Shown in pieces: positions 15,679 through 24,448 of a DNA stretch of 32,984 nt. Within the stretch, counting starts at the first letter, position 1. The number at the start of each line of letters is the position of its first letter. The notes below the pieces were generated by a model. The model made no database searches and had not been told where the DNA came from. It worked only from the letters and a program-made list of their open reading frames with translations. The stretch covers positions 1 through 32,984 of the forward strand of contig JBCCIF010000032.1 in NCBI GenBank assembly GCA_039028335.1. The letters are read 5' to 3'. The translations under genes and the position numbers were made by a program. This stretch comes from JABDKJ01 sp039028335 (GTDB lineage: Bacteria > Bacteroidota > Bacteroidia > Flavobacteriales_D > JABDKJ01).

Positions 15679-17817
15679 TTACTGCTTAATTCCCGCGCAG
15701 TCTAAAAAGAAAGCATATTCCAATGCAACCTCTCTGTAGCGTTCAAATCGTCCTGAGGCACCACCATGACCTGCTCCCATATTCGTCTTTAACATCAAGA
15801 GCTTATCATCTGTTTTCATGTCTCTCATTTTGGCAACCCATTTTGCGGGTTCCCAATATTGCACTTGTGAATCGTGTAAGCCCGTAGTAACCAATAAATT
15901 CGGATAATTTTTAGCTTCTACATTGTCGTATGGACTGTAAGAAAGCATGTACTCGTAATACTCCTTAGATGTAATTGGGTTCCCCCATTCATCCCATTCA
16001 CCGGTAGTCAATGGAATAGATTCATCCAGCATTGTAGTAACAACATCCACGAACGGAACAGCAGCCACAACTCCATTCCACATATCGGGTTCAAGATTTA
16101 CAATAGCACCCATCAAGAGTCCGCCAGCAGAACCTCCATACGCCATTAATTTATCGCTGGCAGAATAGCCATTGTCAACCAAATACTTTCCACAATCGAT
16201 GAAATCGAAATAAGTGTTTTTCTTATTCAACAACTTCCCATCTTCGTACCAATGTCTTCCCATCTCTTGTCCACCTCTTACATGAGCAATCGCAAAGACA
16301 AATCCTCTATCAAGTAAACTTAATCGTGTACTCGAAAAATAGGCCTCAGTACTTGATCCATAAGAACCGTAGGCATATAATAGCATAGGACTCGTCCCAT
16401 CTTTCTTAAAACCATTTTTATAGACCAAGGAAACGGGAACTTCAACACCGTCTCTAACTTTAACCATTAGTCTTTCTGAAGTATATTCAGAGGGTTCGTG
16501 TCCACCAATGACTTTCGTGCGTTTCTTCAACTCTTGTTCTTTGGTCTCCATATCAAAATCATAGGTTGAATAGGGAGTCGTTAAACTGGAATAACCGTAA
16601 CGCAATACATTCGTGTTAAAGTCGGGGTTAGTGCTTATGCTCGCCAAATAAGTAGGGTCATTGAAGGGCAGATAAAATTCAGTTTCAGGCGCATTCCAAG
16701 GAATGATTCTCAAATGAGTCAAACCGGCTTTTCGCTCATCTACGACCAAATAATTGCTGAATAATTCAACCGCCTCTAATAACACATCATCGCGGTGAGC
16801 GATAACTTCTTCCCAATTGTCCTCTCCAGAATTGGTCACTGGTGTCTTCATTAATTTGAAATTCTTTGCACCGTCCTTATTGGTTGTGATGTAGAAGTTT
16901 TCTCCATAATGGGCTACGCTGTATTCGTGATCTCTTCTTCGTGGCTCTATGATTTGAAATTCCGCATCCGGGTTATTCGCATCAATAAAGCGGTATTCGC
17001 TGCTTACCGTGCTAAATGAGGCGATCATTATATAATCATCGCTCTTGGTTTTGAAAACATAGGTAGAAAAGGTATCGTCATCTTCATGGAATACCTCTGT
17101 ATCTTTTGTTGCTTCTTCTGACTTTCTGTGCTTTACGATTTTATAGGATCGCAATGCTTCATCCTTGATCGCATAGAACACCGTTTCATTGTCTTTAGCC
17201 CAGGTGCATCCTCCCGTTGTATTGGGGACCGTATTCTCTAATATTTCACCCGTTTCCAGATTCTTAAAAAACAAGGTGTAAATTCTTCTGCTTAAGGTAT
17301 CTACGCCATATGCTAACCATTTATTATCCGGACTAACAGCACGACCACCTACGGCAAAATACTCATATCCCTCTGCCATCGCTGGAACATCCAACATGAT
17401 TTCTTCTTCGGCCTCTAGGTCGCCTTTCTTTCTGCAGAAATAAGGATATTCCTTGCCTTCTTCATAGCGGCTATAGTACCAGTAACCATTGTATTTGTAT
17501 GGCACAGATTCATCGGTCTGGTCAATTCTTCCTGTAATTTCTTGAAAAAGACTTTCTTGAAAATCTTCTGTGTGCTTCATCATCTCCTTGGTATAGGCGT
17601 TCTCATCTTCGAGGTACTTAATGATTTCTGGATCCTTCCGTTCCATATCTCGAAGCCAATAGTAATTATCGATTCTTTCATGGCCATGTTGAACCAATGT
17701 CTTAGGTACTTTTTTGGCAATAGGAGGGGTAATCATTTCTGATGTTTCCATGTTGTTGTTGCAAGAAGTTATGATGATTAATAATGCGATTAAAAAGAGT
17801 TGATAGGTGCTTTTCAT
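15679..17817 (-). CDS. S9 family prolyl oligopeptidase (oligopeptidase B-like), lipoprotein
   Basis: 712 residues from the ATG at 17817. The open frame continues upstream, but this start gives a lipoprotein signal (MKSTYQLFLIALLIIITSC, lipobox Cys19) and avoids overlap with the receptor gene, whose stop lies 10 bp upstream. A seven-bladed beta-propeller should cover about 60-450, with the family marker DNYYWLRDMERKDPE near its start. The alpha/beta-hydrolase domain has Ser563 in YGGSAGG, Asp649 in GLHDSQV and His684 in GAGHGG, so the catalytic triad is complete. The family cleaves short peptides; the oligopeptidase B branch prefers sites after basic residues. The lipid anchor places it in the periplasm or on an outer-membrane face. 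It may process peptides taken up by the adjacent TonB-dependent receptor (inference). Confidence 0.92.
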   Translation of the reverse strand: MKSTYQLFLIALLIIITSCNNNMETSEMITPPIAKKVPKTLVQHGHERIDNYYWLRDMERKDPEIIKYLEDENAYTKEMMKHTEDFQESLFQEITGRIDQTDESVPYKYNGYWYYSRYEEGKEYPYFCRKKGDLEAEEEIMLDVPAMAEGYEYFAVGGRAVSPDNKWLAYGVDTLSRRIYTLFFKNLETGEILENTVPNTTGGCTWAKDNETVFYAIKDEALRSYKIVKHRKSEEATKDTEVFHEDDDTFSTYVFKTKSDDYIMIASFSTVSSEYRFIDANNPDAEFQIIEPRRRDHEYSVAHYGENFYITTNKDGAKNFKLMKTPVTNSGEDNWEEVIAHRDDVLLEAVELFSNYLVVDERKAGLTHLRIIPWNAPETEFYLPFNDPTYLASISTNPDFNTNVLRYGYSSLTTPYSTYDFDMETKEQELKKRTKVIGGHEPSEYTSERLMVKVRDGVEVPVSLVYKNGFKKDGTSPMLLYAYGSYGSSTEAYFSSTRLSLLDRGFVFAIAHVRGGQEMGRHWYEDGKLLNKKNTYFDFIDCGKYLVDNGYSASDKLMAYGGSAGGLLMGAIVNLEPDMWNGVVAAVPFVDVVTTMLDESIPLTTGEWDEWGNPITSKEYYEYMLSYSPYDNVEAKNYPNLLVTTGLHDSQVQYWEPAKWVAKMRDMKTDDKLLMLKTNMGAGHGGASGRFERYREVALEYAFFLDCAGIKQ

Positions 17818-17827
17818 GTTGGCGCGA

Positions 17828-20230
17828 TTACAAGTTAAATGTTGCGCTAAAGATAAGGTTTCTGCCCGAAGCTGAAAGTCCTGAAGCGAAGGTCTTGTAA
17901 TGTTGATCCAAAATATTTTCGATTGCGAAATTAAAAGAAAAGGAAGGGCTAAATCTACGTGAAACACGGGCATTCAAGGTATACCATGATGGAAACCCAT
18001 CTATGGTTGCTTCTGAGGGATTATCCGTTGTGCCTGGCGAAAAGTCTTCTGTTCTTTTCCATCCATTATAATAAGCGTAAAGGGCTCCCGTCAAACTCTC
18101 GTTATAGAATATCAATTCCGATTTTCCGAAAACTGGAGGAATGTGCGCTAAGGGGGTTTGATCATCTCTATCACGTCCTTCAGTCCAATTGAATGTACTG
18201 GACCATCTGAACCAATCGTTAATTTCCCAGTTTAAGCCAAGCGAAATACCAAAAATTTCTGCCTGGTCAATATTCACGTTGGTTTGAATTCTAGCTAGCT
18301 CTCCTTCGAACATCAAAGAATCGGCTCCATTTAACTGAAAATCTCTTCTTACTAGTGCATCAAATATCCGTGTGTAATATGCAGCAATGGAAAAGGAGGA
18401 CTGTCTTTTGTTCCAGAAATGGTTTATTCCGATTTCTGTATTCACAACGTACTCGGGTTTTACTTCTTCGTTGGGAACAACGATAAAACCGTCTTTCTCA
18501 AATACTTTTCCGGCATCGTCCACATTCGGGCTTTTAAAGCCACTGCTCACATTCAGTTTCAGCTGTGTTTGTTCCTTCAGTAATTTTTCAATCCCGATTG
18601 TTCCAGTAATTGCTTGATTGTCAAAATCAATTTCCTCAAAAGGAAGAAGAAAAAAGTCGTTGTTTTCAAAGAGTGTCTCAAGTGTATTGTAGCTAAAACG
18701 AACACCAATATTACTTTTTAGGGTCTTTGAATGAGAGGTGCTTAGCGAACTATATATAGCTGCACTTTGAACTGCACTTCCACCATCGGGATAACGTGTT
18801 GAAGCTGGGAGACTCAGTGAACTTGAAATATGATTTTCACTTGCCTCTGAAGCTACGTCATTTCTAATTAATTCAAGTCCGTAGTATACTGTACTTCTTT
18901 TTTTGAAGCGCTTACTGAAATCAGCATTCAAACTGAAGATATCGACCTTCTCAACTCTATTGGTTCTGAACTCACTATTTAATCTTCTGGTATTTCTTGA
19001 CTCCTCAACTTGTTGATAGGCCGCAGTGATCACTGCATCGTCAAAGTACTTTGATTTTTTCAGATTCAGCGATATGGCTGTGAAGAGTCTTTCTTGCGGG
19101 CCATAATACCATTCGGCCCATCTAGGGATACCATCACTGAAGTCGTTCAATCTGTCCCATCGATTGATATCAGACGAAGTAGAGAATTGAAGATTGAACA
19201 AAAGTGTAGCAGAGTCCTTTAATTGGATAAATAGTTTAGATCCCAAATCAATTTGATCGTATCCGGTTCTCGGTTGAAGATTCTGCTTGGTATTCTGAAC
19301 GACCTCGTCATTCTCTGGGTCGACAAAGCTGGAGACAATACCCCAATCTTCATAGCCATGGCTGCGCCTTCTACCCATCTTTAAATCTCCAAATGAACTG
19401 GCACTGAAAGAGAGATTATAGGCTATGCGTTGCCCTGCCAAATTAAAATCCAAGTGTCCCGTCCTTTCCGAATTGGCCGTGCTGCTCCTTAAAAAGGCAT
19501 TGACTCCTACTTCTTGTTCGTCCTTTTTGAGTGAAAACTTGGGCTTCTTGGTATGGAAGTGAATGACACCACCCAATGCATCACTTCCATAAAGAACTGA
19601 TGAAGGGCCGAAAATTATTTCTGTAGAAGATAAGTAATGTGGATCTATTGTAATTGCATTTTGCAAATGTCCGCTGCGGTAAATTGCATTGTTCATACGA
19701 ACACCATCGACAACCAATAAAATTCGGTTGGCTTCGAAGCCTCTTATAATGGGGCTACCGCCTCCCATTTGACTTTTTTGAATAAGCACCTGACCGCTTT
19801 GTGCAATCATATCAGCTGAAGTTTGAGGGTTCTCCAATCGAGCAGTAATGGCATTGATTCTCTGTATACTGTTGCCAATGTTATGTGCTTCACTATTTTG
19901 CCTTCGAGGAGCTTTTACTTCAATGGGTGGAATGCTGTGCCAAGTTGGCTCAAGAAATATCAAATTGAGCCTTAGGCTACTACCCAAATCAATCACCTTG
20001 AGTTCATAACTTTGATGTCGCAAAAAAAGCTGTTTACTTTTCTTGAACTTTTCGAGGTTCATTTGACCTTTTATATCGGTTGTTTCAGCCCTTGATGGAC
20101 TGTGTGATTCATCATAAACGAAAACACCTTCTATCGGCTCTTGAGAAATTTTATCCAAGACGGTTATCGTCTGCCCAAAAAAATTCTGAGTAGCCAAAAG
20201 GCAAACTATTCCCAAGAAAAAAAATTTCAT
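17828..20230 (-). CDS. TonB-dependent outer-membrane receptor
   Basis: 800 residues. After the signal peptide (MKFFFLGIVCLLATQNFFG) there is a carboxypeptidase-regulatory-like domain at about 20-95 (ITVLDKISQEPIEGVFVYDE), then the plug at about 105-235 (GGGSPIIRGFEANRILLVVD, VRMNNAIYRSGHLQNAITID, FGPSSVLYGSDALGGVIHF), then a 22-stranded barrel ending in an aromatic residue pattern (IFSATFNL) suited to outer-membrane insertion. The plug resembles the siderophore/haem receptor branch, but the substrate cannot be assigned. The ATG overlaps the recO stop by ATGA (20227-20230), and a peptidase lipoprotein follows 10 bp after the stop. Confidence 0.93.
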   Translation of the reverse strand: MKFFFLGIVCLLATQNFFGQTITVLDKISQEPIEGVFVYDESHSPSRAETTDIKGQMNLEKFKKSKQLFLRHQSYELKVIDLGSSLRLNLIFLEPTWHSIPPIEVKAPRRQNSEAHNIGNSIQRINAITARLENPQTSADMIAQSGQVLIQKSQMGGGSPIIRGFEANRILLVVDGVRMNNAIYRSGHLQNAITIDPHYLSSTEIIFGPSSVLYGSDALGGVIHFHTKKPKFSLKKDEQEVGVNAFLRSSTANSERTGHLDFNLAGQRIAYNLSFSASSFGDLKMGRRRSHGYEDWGIVSSFVDPENDEVVQNTKQNLQPRTGYDQIDLGSKLFIQLKDSATLLFNLQFSTSSDINRWDRLNDFSDGIPRWAEWYYGPQERLFTAISLNLKKSKYFDDAVITAAYQQVEESRNTRRLNSEFRTNRVEKVDIFSLNADFSKRFKKRSTVYYGLELIRNDVASEASENHISSSLSLPASTRYPDGGSAVQSAAIYSSLSTSHSKTLKSNIGVRFSYNTLETLFENNDFFLLPFEEIDFDNQAITGTIGIEKLLKEQTQLKLNVSSGFKSPNVDDAGKVFEKDGFIVVPNEEVKPEYVVNTEIGINHFWNKRQSSFSIAAYYTRIFDALVRRDFQLNGADSLMFEGELARIQTNVNIDQAEIFGISLGLNWEINDWFRWSSTFNWTEGRDRDDQTPLAHIPPVFGKSELIFYNESLTGALYAYYNGWKRTEDFSPGTTDNPSEATIDGFPSWYTLNARVSRRFSPSFSFNFAIENILDQHYKTFASGLSASGRNLIFSATFNL

Positions 20231-20943
20231 TCAAAAACAGTTTGTAGTACTTCGTGTCCTTTTATCTCTTCCATCCCTTCAATATGATAGCGGTAATAAT
20301 TGAGCACATCGTTCAGAAAAAGATTGCGTCTTTCTCTATTCAGGTGTAGGCTTTCACATGTATCAAAATTCATGCCCGAAAGGGATTTTAACAGCTTGGA
20401 ATTTTCTTCTGAAAAATAATACTCGTGCCGAGGCTCATGGTCCAATAGAACCGCATTTTGCATATCAAAAATCTTTTCTCCATTCGCCCCCTCTAATACG
20501 GGCAGGTATCCATGAAATTTAGAAAGCTTTATTAAAAAAGAAAGATGAAAATTTGCATAGGAATCCGTTGTGTCTAAATAAAGCAAGGCATTCTTCAGAA
20601 AGGCAAAAAGCTGAGGGTTTTCAATTTCTTCTTTAATGCTCTTTTGAAGCACCTCCGCCAAAAATAAGACAATACTCGATTTTTCGATATTGATTGGAAT
20701 AGTCTTGTAAGGTTCTGAAATATCGATGCTATTGGCATAAGCCAGGTCACCGTTCTTTTCTTTCCATTCAATAGAAATCAAGTTGAGCGCCTGGGTTTTA
20801 GCAAATTCGTTGGAGCGTGATTTTCGGGATGCGCGAATAACAAAACTCTTGAGTCCAAAGTTTTTGGTAAACGCTTTGAGAATGTGTTTTGAATCTCTAA
20901 GTGGAAAAGTCCTGAAAACTATGGCTTCAGTTCGATGAATCAT
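20227..20943 (-). CDS. recO: DNA repair protein RecO
   Basis: 238 residues, cytoplasmic. RecO anneals SSB-coated single strands and loads RecA in the RecFOR pathway. The N-terminal OB-fold is seen at about 1-80 (TEAIVFRTFPLRDSKHILKA, FTKNFGLKSFVIRASRKSRS), followed by the helical domain with FLAEVLQKSIKEEIENPQLF and LSFLIKLSKFHGYLP. The four-cysteine zinc motif found in many RecO proteins is absent: only one Cys is present in the C-terminal half. That absence is, as far as I recall, usual for this phylum. It lies 19 bp after porZ and overlaps the receptor gene start. Confidence 0.92.
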   Translation of the reverse strand: MIHRTEAIVFRTFPLRDSKHILKAFTKNFGLKSFVIRASRKSRSNEFAKTQALNLISIEWKEKNGDLAYANSIDISEPYKTIPINIEKSSIVLFLAEVLQKSIKEEIENPQLFAFLKNALLYLDTTDSYANFHLSFLIKLSKFHGYLPVLEGANGEKIFDMQNAVLLDHEPRHEYYFSEENSKLLKSLSGMNFDTCESLHLNRERRNLFLNDVLNYYRYHIEGMEEIKGHEVLQTVFE

Positions 20944-20962
20944 GCCTTTTTTTACAAAGGCG

Positions 20963-23281
20963 CTAATTTATTACTAAAATCTTAGCGATGCATGAAGAAT
21001 CGCCCTCTTCATCAACAACCATTGCCAAATAAACACCCGTTTTTACCTGATCTCCTGCAAAATTTCGTCTGTTCCATACGGCTCGTCCTCCGTTAGAGGT
21101 TGTTTCTTTCACTAAATTACCACCAATATCCGTGATCTTAACGATGGCATCTCGTTTTAAGCCATCAATGGCTACATCACCTGTAAAATCTGCTCGCACA
21201 GGGTTGGGAAATACATTTAAACATTCATTTTCCTCAATAGGAGCCAAAGCATCGGACACATAGGACAAGAGTCCCTCAGAAGTTCCTATGAACACCTCTC
21301 CTGTTGTCTGATCAACCACTACATCTTTTATATTATTCGAAAATAAAGGACTGTTTTCGGTTGTGAAATGCAGTATTTCATCGGTACCATCTTCAGACAT
21401 CAAAAAGAGGCCTCCACTTTCGGTCCCAATCCATTTTCTATTTCCACCATCTATAGCTATGCTCGTAATCACCTCGGTCTCTAACAACCACTGAAGATTG
21501 CCATCCTGACGAATCAAAATGCGCTGTGCGTTTGAAGGATTATTCGAGAGCAAAGAAGTCGGGCTATAAAAAACCGTTATGCCCTCTGATGTTCCTACCC
21601 AAATTTCACCATCCAAATCTTCTACCATGGTTCGCACATCGTTAGTGTGCATTCCTCCATTTGAAGTTGAGGTATTTAGTCGCTTAAATGTATCATCACT
21701 TTGATTACCAATTGTTCCATTGTAGTCTAAAACAAAGAGTCCATTCGATCTTCCAAAAGCCACCCAAACTTGACCGTTCGAAGTGTGCATTAATTGACCT
21801 ATGGGTTCTTGAACAGAAGCATTGGGCAAGGTTGGATGATAATTTAAGGAAACAAAATTTCCGTTTGCAAGCCGAACCGCAATTCCGTCTTCACCATGCG
21901 AGTTAGACATCCATAAATTTCCGTTGAAGTCAAAATCGAGACCTCCTATTCTGTAAGTACCAGGATTGACATTGCTTTCTTGTATTTCTTCTGTTCCAAC
22001 CGCGGCATTAAATACATTTATTATCTCTCCATTCAAAACTTCAACTAAGCCCCAATTCCAGGAACCGATAAAGACATGGTTTTCATTGAAAGGATCAATT
22101 GCCACAGCCAGATTGTCTCGCACATCCGTCAAAGCAGGATCGTCTTTAAAGTCGTTCCATTCGCCATTTTGAAAATAAAAGAAAGAATCATTGTTGAATA
22201 AATTCGCCCATGTTCCCGAGATGGCACCAGGGGTAACCCAAGTTGACCCATTGTAGGAAGCCAAATCAAAAATGGCATTTGAAAAAGGACCATCTAAAAC
22301 CACTTCCAGGTTATCCCAAGTATTGAGCGCCCATACGGCCCCCGCACTTCCCGATGCAATCCACATATGACCATCTTCATCCACAAGAGCTGCTCGGGGA
22401 TTTAAAGCGTTTCCACTTTCTAAACCAAAAATCTCTCTATGCAGGCTTAAGTCCTCTTTGTATGTGCGGACATTTCCATCTGAAGACATGGATATGTACC
22501 CATTCGATACGCCCAAATGTCTGATATCCGGGGCACTGACAAATGCTATCCAATTGCCATCGTCTAGGTAATACAAAATATCTTCTACGCCAGAAGCCTC
22601 GTCAGAACTGACCCAAACCGTTTCATTAAATATGTCCAAGTTTACGTATCCGTTAGGAGCATTGGGCAAACTATTGTCCAAGGTCCAATTTGAGAAATCA
22701 GAAAGATTCACACCAGTTTCCGGAGCATACTGCAGGCCCACTTCACTACACGCGTAAATGATTCCATTTACAATTCCTACTCCCGTAATTCTCCTTTGCT
22801 CACCTCCATTTCCAATAATGTAAGTATCCCTCACTTCTTGTCTATTCAAATCAATTACAACAATGCCAAATCCAGTAGCTAACCACGCAAATTCATCTTT
22901 AAAAAAGATGTCGTAAATCTGTTTGTCACCAATTAATGAAGAAGACAAAATATCCGGCATATTTACAATGCTGTTCTCGAATACCAAATTCAGCGCCCCA
23001 TTCGCGTAACCAACAAGCAAAACATTCAACTCTTGATTAAAAGCAATACGCGAGACACCCACTCCTGAGAGGCCTTGGATCTTGCTAAGTCGTTGTGATG
23101 AATAATCTTCCTTGTCGATAAAAAAGACGGCTTTCTCCGTTGCGAAAATGGTCTGATCTTCATTCTGTGTAACATCAATGCATTTGCGATAAGCCAAATG
23201 ATCTCTCCATTGACCTAAAAATGTTTGCGCTGATAGATAGGTATTACACAATAAGAAAAGGAATATAAGCGGCTTTTTCAT
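20963..23281 (-). CDS. porZ: Type IX secretion system protein PorZ
   Basis: 772 residues from the ATG at 23281, which gives the signal peptide MKKPLIFLFLLCNTYLSA; a start four codons earlier is possible. The mature start FLGQWRDHLAYRKCIDVTQN is typical of PorZ. Two-component-regulator-like beta-propeller repeats cover about 25-690 (MVEDLDGEIWVGTSEGITVF, GNRKWIGTESGGLFLM, DEDGHMWIASGSAG). The last 80 residues are a T9SS C-terminal domain (CLNVFPNPVRADF, KTGVYLAMV). In Porphyromonas gingivalis PorZ sits on the cell surface, keeps its C-terminal domain and works with the PorU sortase in attaching cargo to anionic lipopolysaccharide. A promoter is visible at 23291-23319. First gene of the porZ-recO-receptor-peptidase-cargo run. 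Confidence 0.9.
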   Translation of the reverse strand: MKKPLIFLFLLCNTYLSAQTFLGQWRDHLAYRKCIDVTQNEDQTIFATEKAVFFIDKEDYSSQRLSKIQGLSGVGVSRIAFNQELNVLLVGYANGALNLVFENSIVNMPDILSSSLIGDKQIYDIFFKDEFAWLATGFGIVVIDLNRQEVRDTYIIGNGGEQRRITGVGIVNGIIYACSEVGLQYAPETGVNLSDFSNWTLDNSLPNAPNGYVNLDIFNETVWVSSDEASGVEDILYYLDDGNWIAFVSAPDIRHLGVSNGYISMSSDGNVRTYKEDLSLHREIFGLESGNALNPRAALVDEDGHMWIASGSAGAVWALNTWDNLEVVLDGPFSNAIFDLASYNGSTWVTPGAISGTWANLFNNDSFFYFQNGEWNDFKDDPALTDVRDNLAVAIDPFNENHVFIGSWNWGLVEVLNGEIINVFNAAVGTEEIQESNVNPGTYRIGGLDFDFNGNLWMSNSHGEDGIAVRLANGNFVSLNYHPTLPNASVQEPIGQLMHTSNGQVWVAFGRSNGLFVLDYNGTIGNQSDDTFKRLNTSTSNGGMHTNDVRTMVEDLDGEIWVGTSEGITVFYSPTSLLSNNPSNAQRILIRQDGNLQWLLETEVITSIAIDGGNRKWIGTESGGLFLMSEDGTDEILHFTTENSPLFSNNIKDVVVDQTTGEVFIGTSEGLLSYVSDALAPIEENECLNVFPNPVRADFTGDVAIDGLKRDAIVKITDIGGNLVKETTSNGGRAVWNRRNFAGDQVKTGVYLAMVVDEEGDSSCIAKILVIN

Positions 23282-23290
23282 AAAGGTTTG

Positions 23291-23319
23291 CAAATATAGT
23301 GAACGCGATCATTGTAAAA
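23291..23319 (-). promoter_or_regulatory. porZ: Promoter of porZ
   Basis: On the minus strand TATATTTG (23298-23291) matches the TAnnTTTG -7 box completely, with TTTT (one mismatch to TTTG) 17 bp further upstream. The -7 box is only 9 bp before the ATG at 23281, so the leader would be very short or the transcript nearly leaderless. Confidence 0.5.
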
Positions 23320-23385
23320 TAAGTATTTGTCCAGACAGAAATGTAAGATTTAGACTGTCTTGAATTCTTATTTCATTTGAATAAT

Positions 23386-23393
23386 TAATTTTG
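23386..23393 (+). promoter_or_regulatory. -7 box of the tRNA-Arg promoter
   Basis: TAATTTTG fits TAnnTTTG and lies 9 bp before the first base of the tRNA, as expected for a transcript starting close to the mature 5' end. A possible CTTG at 23359-23362, 23 bp upstream, could serve as -33 box. Confidence 0.55.
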
Positions 23394-23402
23394 CCGTCTA
23401 TT

Positions 23403-23476
23403 GGCCCCGTAGTTCAACTGAATAGAATATCAGATTTCGGCTCTGAGGGTTGCAGGTTTGAATCCTGCCGGGGTCA
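23403..23476 (+). tRNA. tRNA-Arg (anticodon TCG)
   Basis: 74 nt fold as a complete cloverleaf. Acceptor GGCCCCG pairs with CGGGGTC (one G-T), discriminator A; no CCA is encoded. D-stem GTTC/GAAT, anticodon stem TCAGA/TCTGA with loop TTTCGGC (anticodon TCG, reading CGA and related Arg codons), variable loop GGGTT, T-stem GCAGG/CCTGC with loop TTTGAAT. Position 19 in the D-loop (AACTGAATA) is A instead of G, and position 56 in the T-loop is T instead of C; the two changes restore pairing between them. G18 and T55 are kept. A promoter and a terminator frame the gene, so it looks expressed. Confidence 0.93.
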
Positions 23477-23486
23477 CTTGATGATC

Positions 23487-23516
23487 AAAGCCCATCGCAA
23501 AGCGATAGGGCTTTTT
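23487..23516 (+). terminator. Intrinsic terminator of the tRNA-Arg gene
   Basis: AAAGCCC-ATCGC pairs with GCGAT-(bulged A)-GGGCTTT around an AAA loop, giving a 12-bp stem that ends in a T-run (23512-23516). It starts 10 bp after the tRNA. Confidence 0.85.
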
Positions 23517-23577
23517 CATTTTGTAGCGTTCAAAGCTCACTTTGATAAGTGAAGAAATGGTAAAGCCCACATGAGCC

Positions 23578-23745
23578 AAGCGAATGGCTTGATCCAATTC
23601 ACGGATAGGCATGATCACGGCAGTAATCCTGCTAAGAGAAAAGAATGACCAACGCAGCAGTGTGCGAAGCGAATGGCTTGATCCAATTCATGGATAGGCA
23701 TGATCACGGCAGTAATCCTGCTAAGAAAAAAGAATGACCAACGCA
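23578..23745. repeat. Two 79-bp direct repeats downstream of the tRNA
   Basis: 23578-23656 and 23667-23745 differ at two positions only, with an 89-bp period. Each contains a small hairpin GCAG-TAATC-CTGC. The period is not a multiple of three and the reading frames differ between copies, so this is not a coding repeat. The rest of 23517-23768 holds one more short hairpin (23537-23552) and no gene. No integrase or other mobility gene is nearby. Confidence 0.85.
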
Positions 23746-23768
23746 CTTTGAGCACAGCAAATCTTCAG

Positions 23769-24356
23769 CTATTTCATGACAACCCATGTCGTCATTGACC
23801 TCATGCCTTCGACAACTACGGATTTAACCGGTTCTATTTTCTCTAAACCAAATTTGCGCTGTATCTCAACTATTTTTTCTTCTGTTAGCAGATATCTCTC
23901 TGTATCATCGCGCAAATAGTAGACCCCATCTCCCGCGCTGAGTGGCGAATAATTCAACCCGATATTAGAAGTCATTCGAATAAATAGTATGCCTCCTTTT
24001 GAAAGCAGTTGAAATAAGGATTTAAACATCTCATCAAAATGAACATGGTTTCTTGCAAAATGCAATACGGCATTGCAAATGATAATATCGAAGGAGAGAT
24101 CAATGCTAAATTCCTCAATTCTGGCATGTTTAATCTTCTCTCGATAGGGAGGAAAGTCTGACAAAAGTTCTTCAATGTATTCCAGATTCTCATCGATTGC
24201 ATATACATCAAAATTGTTTTTTAAAAGGTACCTCACATTTCTTCCTCGTCCACACCCGGCATCCAATATTCGCATGGTCGAATTAATTCGCCCTTTAAGC
24301 ATTTGATCGAGCAAATAAATGTCTATACCACGGTAATCCTCAAGCATTCTCAGCAT
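23769..24356 (-). CDS. Class I SAM-dependent methyltransferase
   Basis: 195 residues, cytoplasmic. Motif I for S-adenosylmethionine binding is ILDAGCGRGRNVRYLL (about 31-46), the acidic end of strand 2 is DVYAIDEN, motif II/IV is FDIIICNAVLHFARN, and FQLLSKGGILFIRM follows; the order is that of the Rossmann-like class I fold. There is no substrate-binding domain, so the target may be a small molecule or a protein, and the substrate is unknown. The ATG at 24356 is used; a second ATG three codons later is equally possible. It stands alone and is divergent from the repeat-protein gene, with an 8-bp inverted repeat just upstream of its start. Confidence 0.85.
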   Translation of the reverse strand: MLRMLEDYRGIDIYLLDQMLKGRINSTMRILDAGCGRGRNVRYLLKNNFDVYAIDENLEYIEELLSDFPPYREKIKHARIEEFSIDLSFDIIICNAVLHFARNHVHFDEMFKSLFQLLSKGGILFIRMTSNIGLNYSPLSAGDGVYYLRDDTERYLLTEEKIVEIQRKFGLEKIEPVKSVVVEGMRSMTTWVVMK

Positions 24357-24367
24357 TATTTCAGCTC

Positions 24368-24390
24368 AATTTCAAAAAAAAATTGAAATT
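24368..24390. promoter_or_regulatory. Inverted repeat in the divergent intergenic region
   Basis: AATTTCAA and TTGAAATT form a perfect 8-bp inverted repeat around a 7-base A-only loop, starting 12 bp upstream of the methyltransferase ATG and 58 bp upstream of the repeat-protein ATG. It could be an operator for either gene or a 5' leader hairpin. No TAnnTTTG box was found in this gap. Confidence 0.3.
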
Positions 24391-24448
24391 TCCAACCGAC
24401 TTCTGTTTTCTCCCGTCTATCCTATCGCAAACGCAAAAAATAGAATTT

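Noticed and set aside
17818..17973. Longer N-terminus for the S9 peptidase
   Set aside because: It would overlap the receptor gene and hide a clear lipoprotein signal that starts at the ATG at 17817.
23430..23618. Minus-strand 62-codon frame ending in PAGFKPATLRAEI
   Set aside because: This is the familiar spurious protein produced by translating the complement of a tRNA-Arg gene and its terminator.
23578..23745. Attachment sites of an integrated element at the tRNA
   Set aside because: The repeats do not copy the tRNA 3' end exactly, lie 10 bp apart with nothing between them, and no integrase is present.
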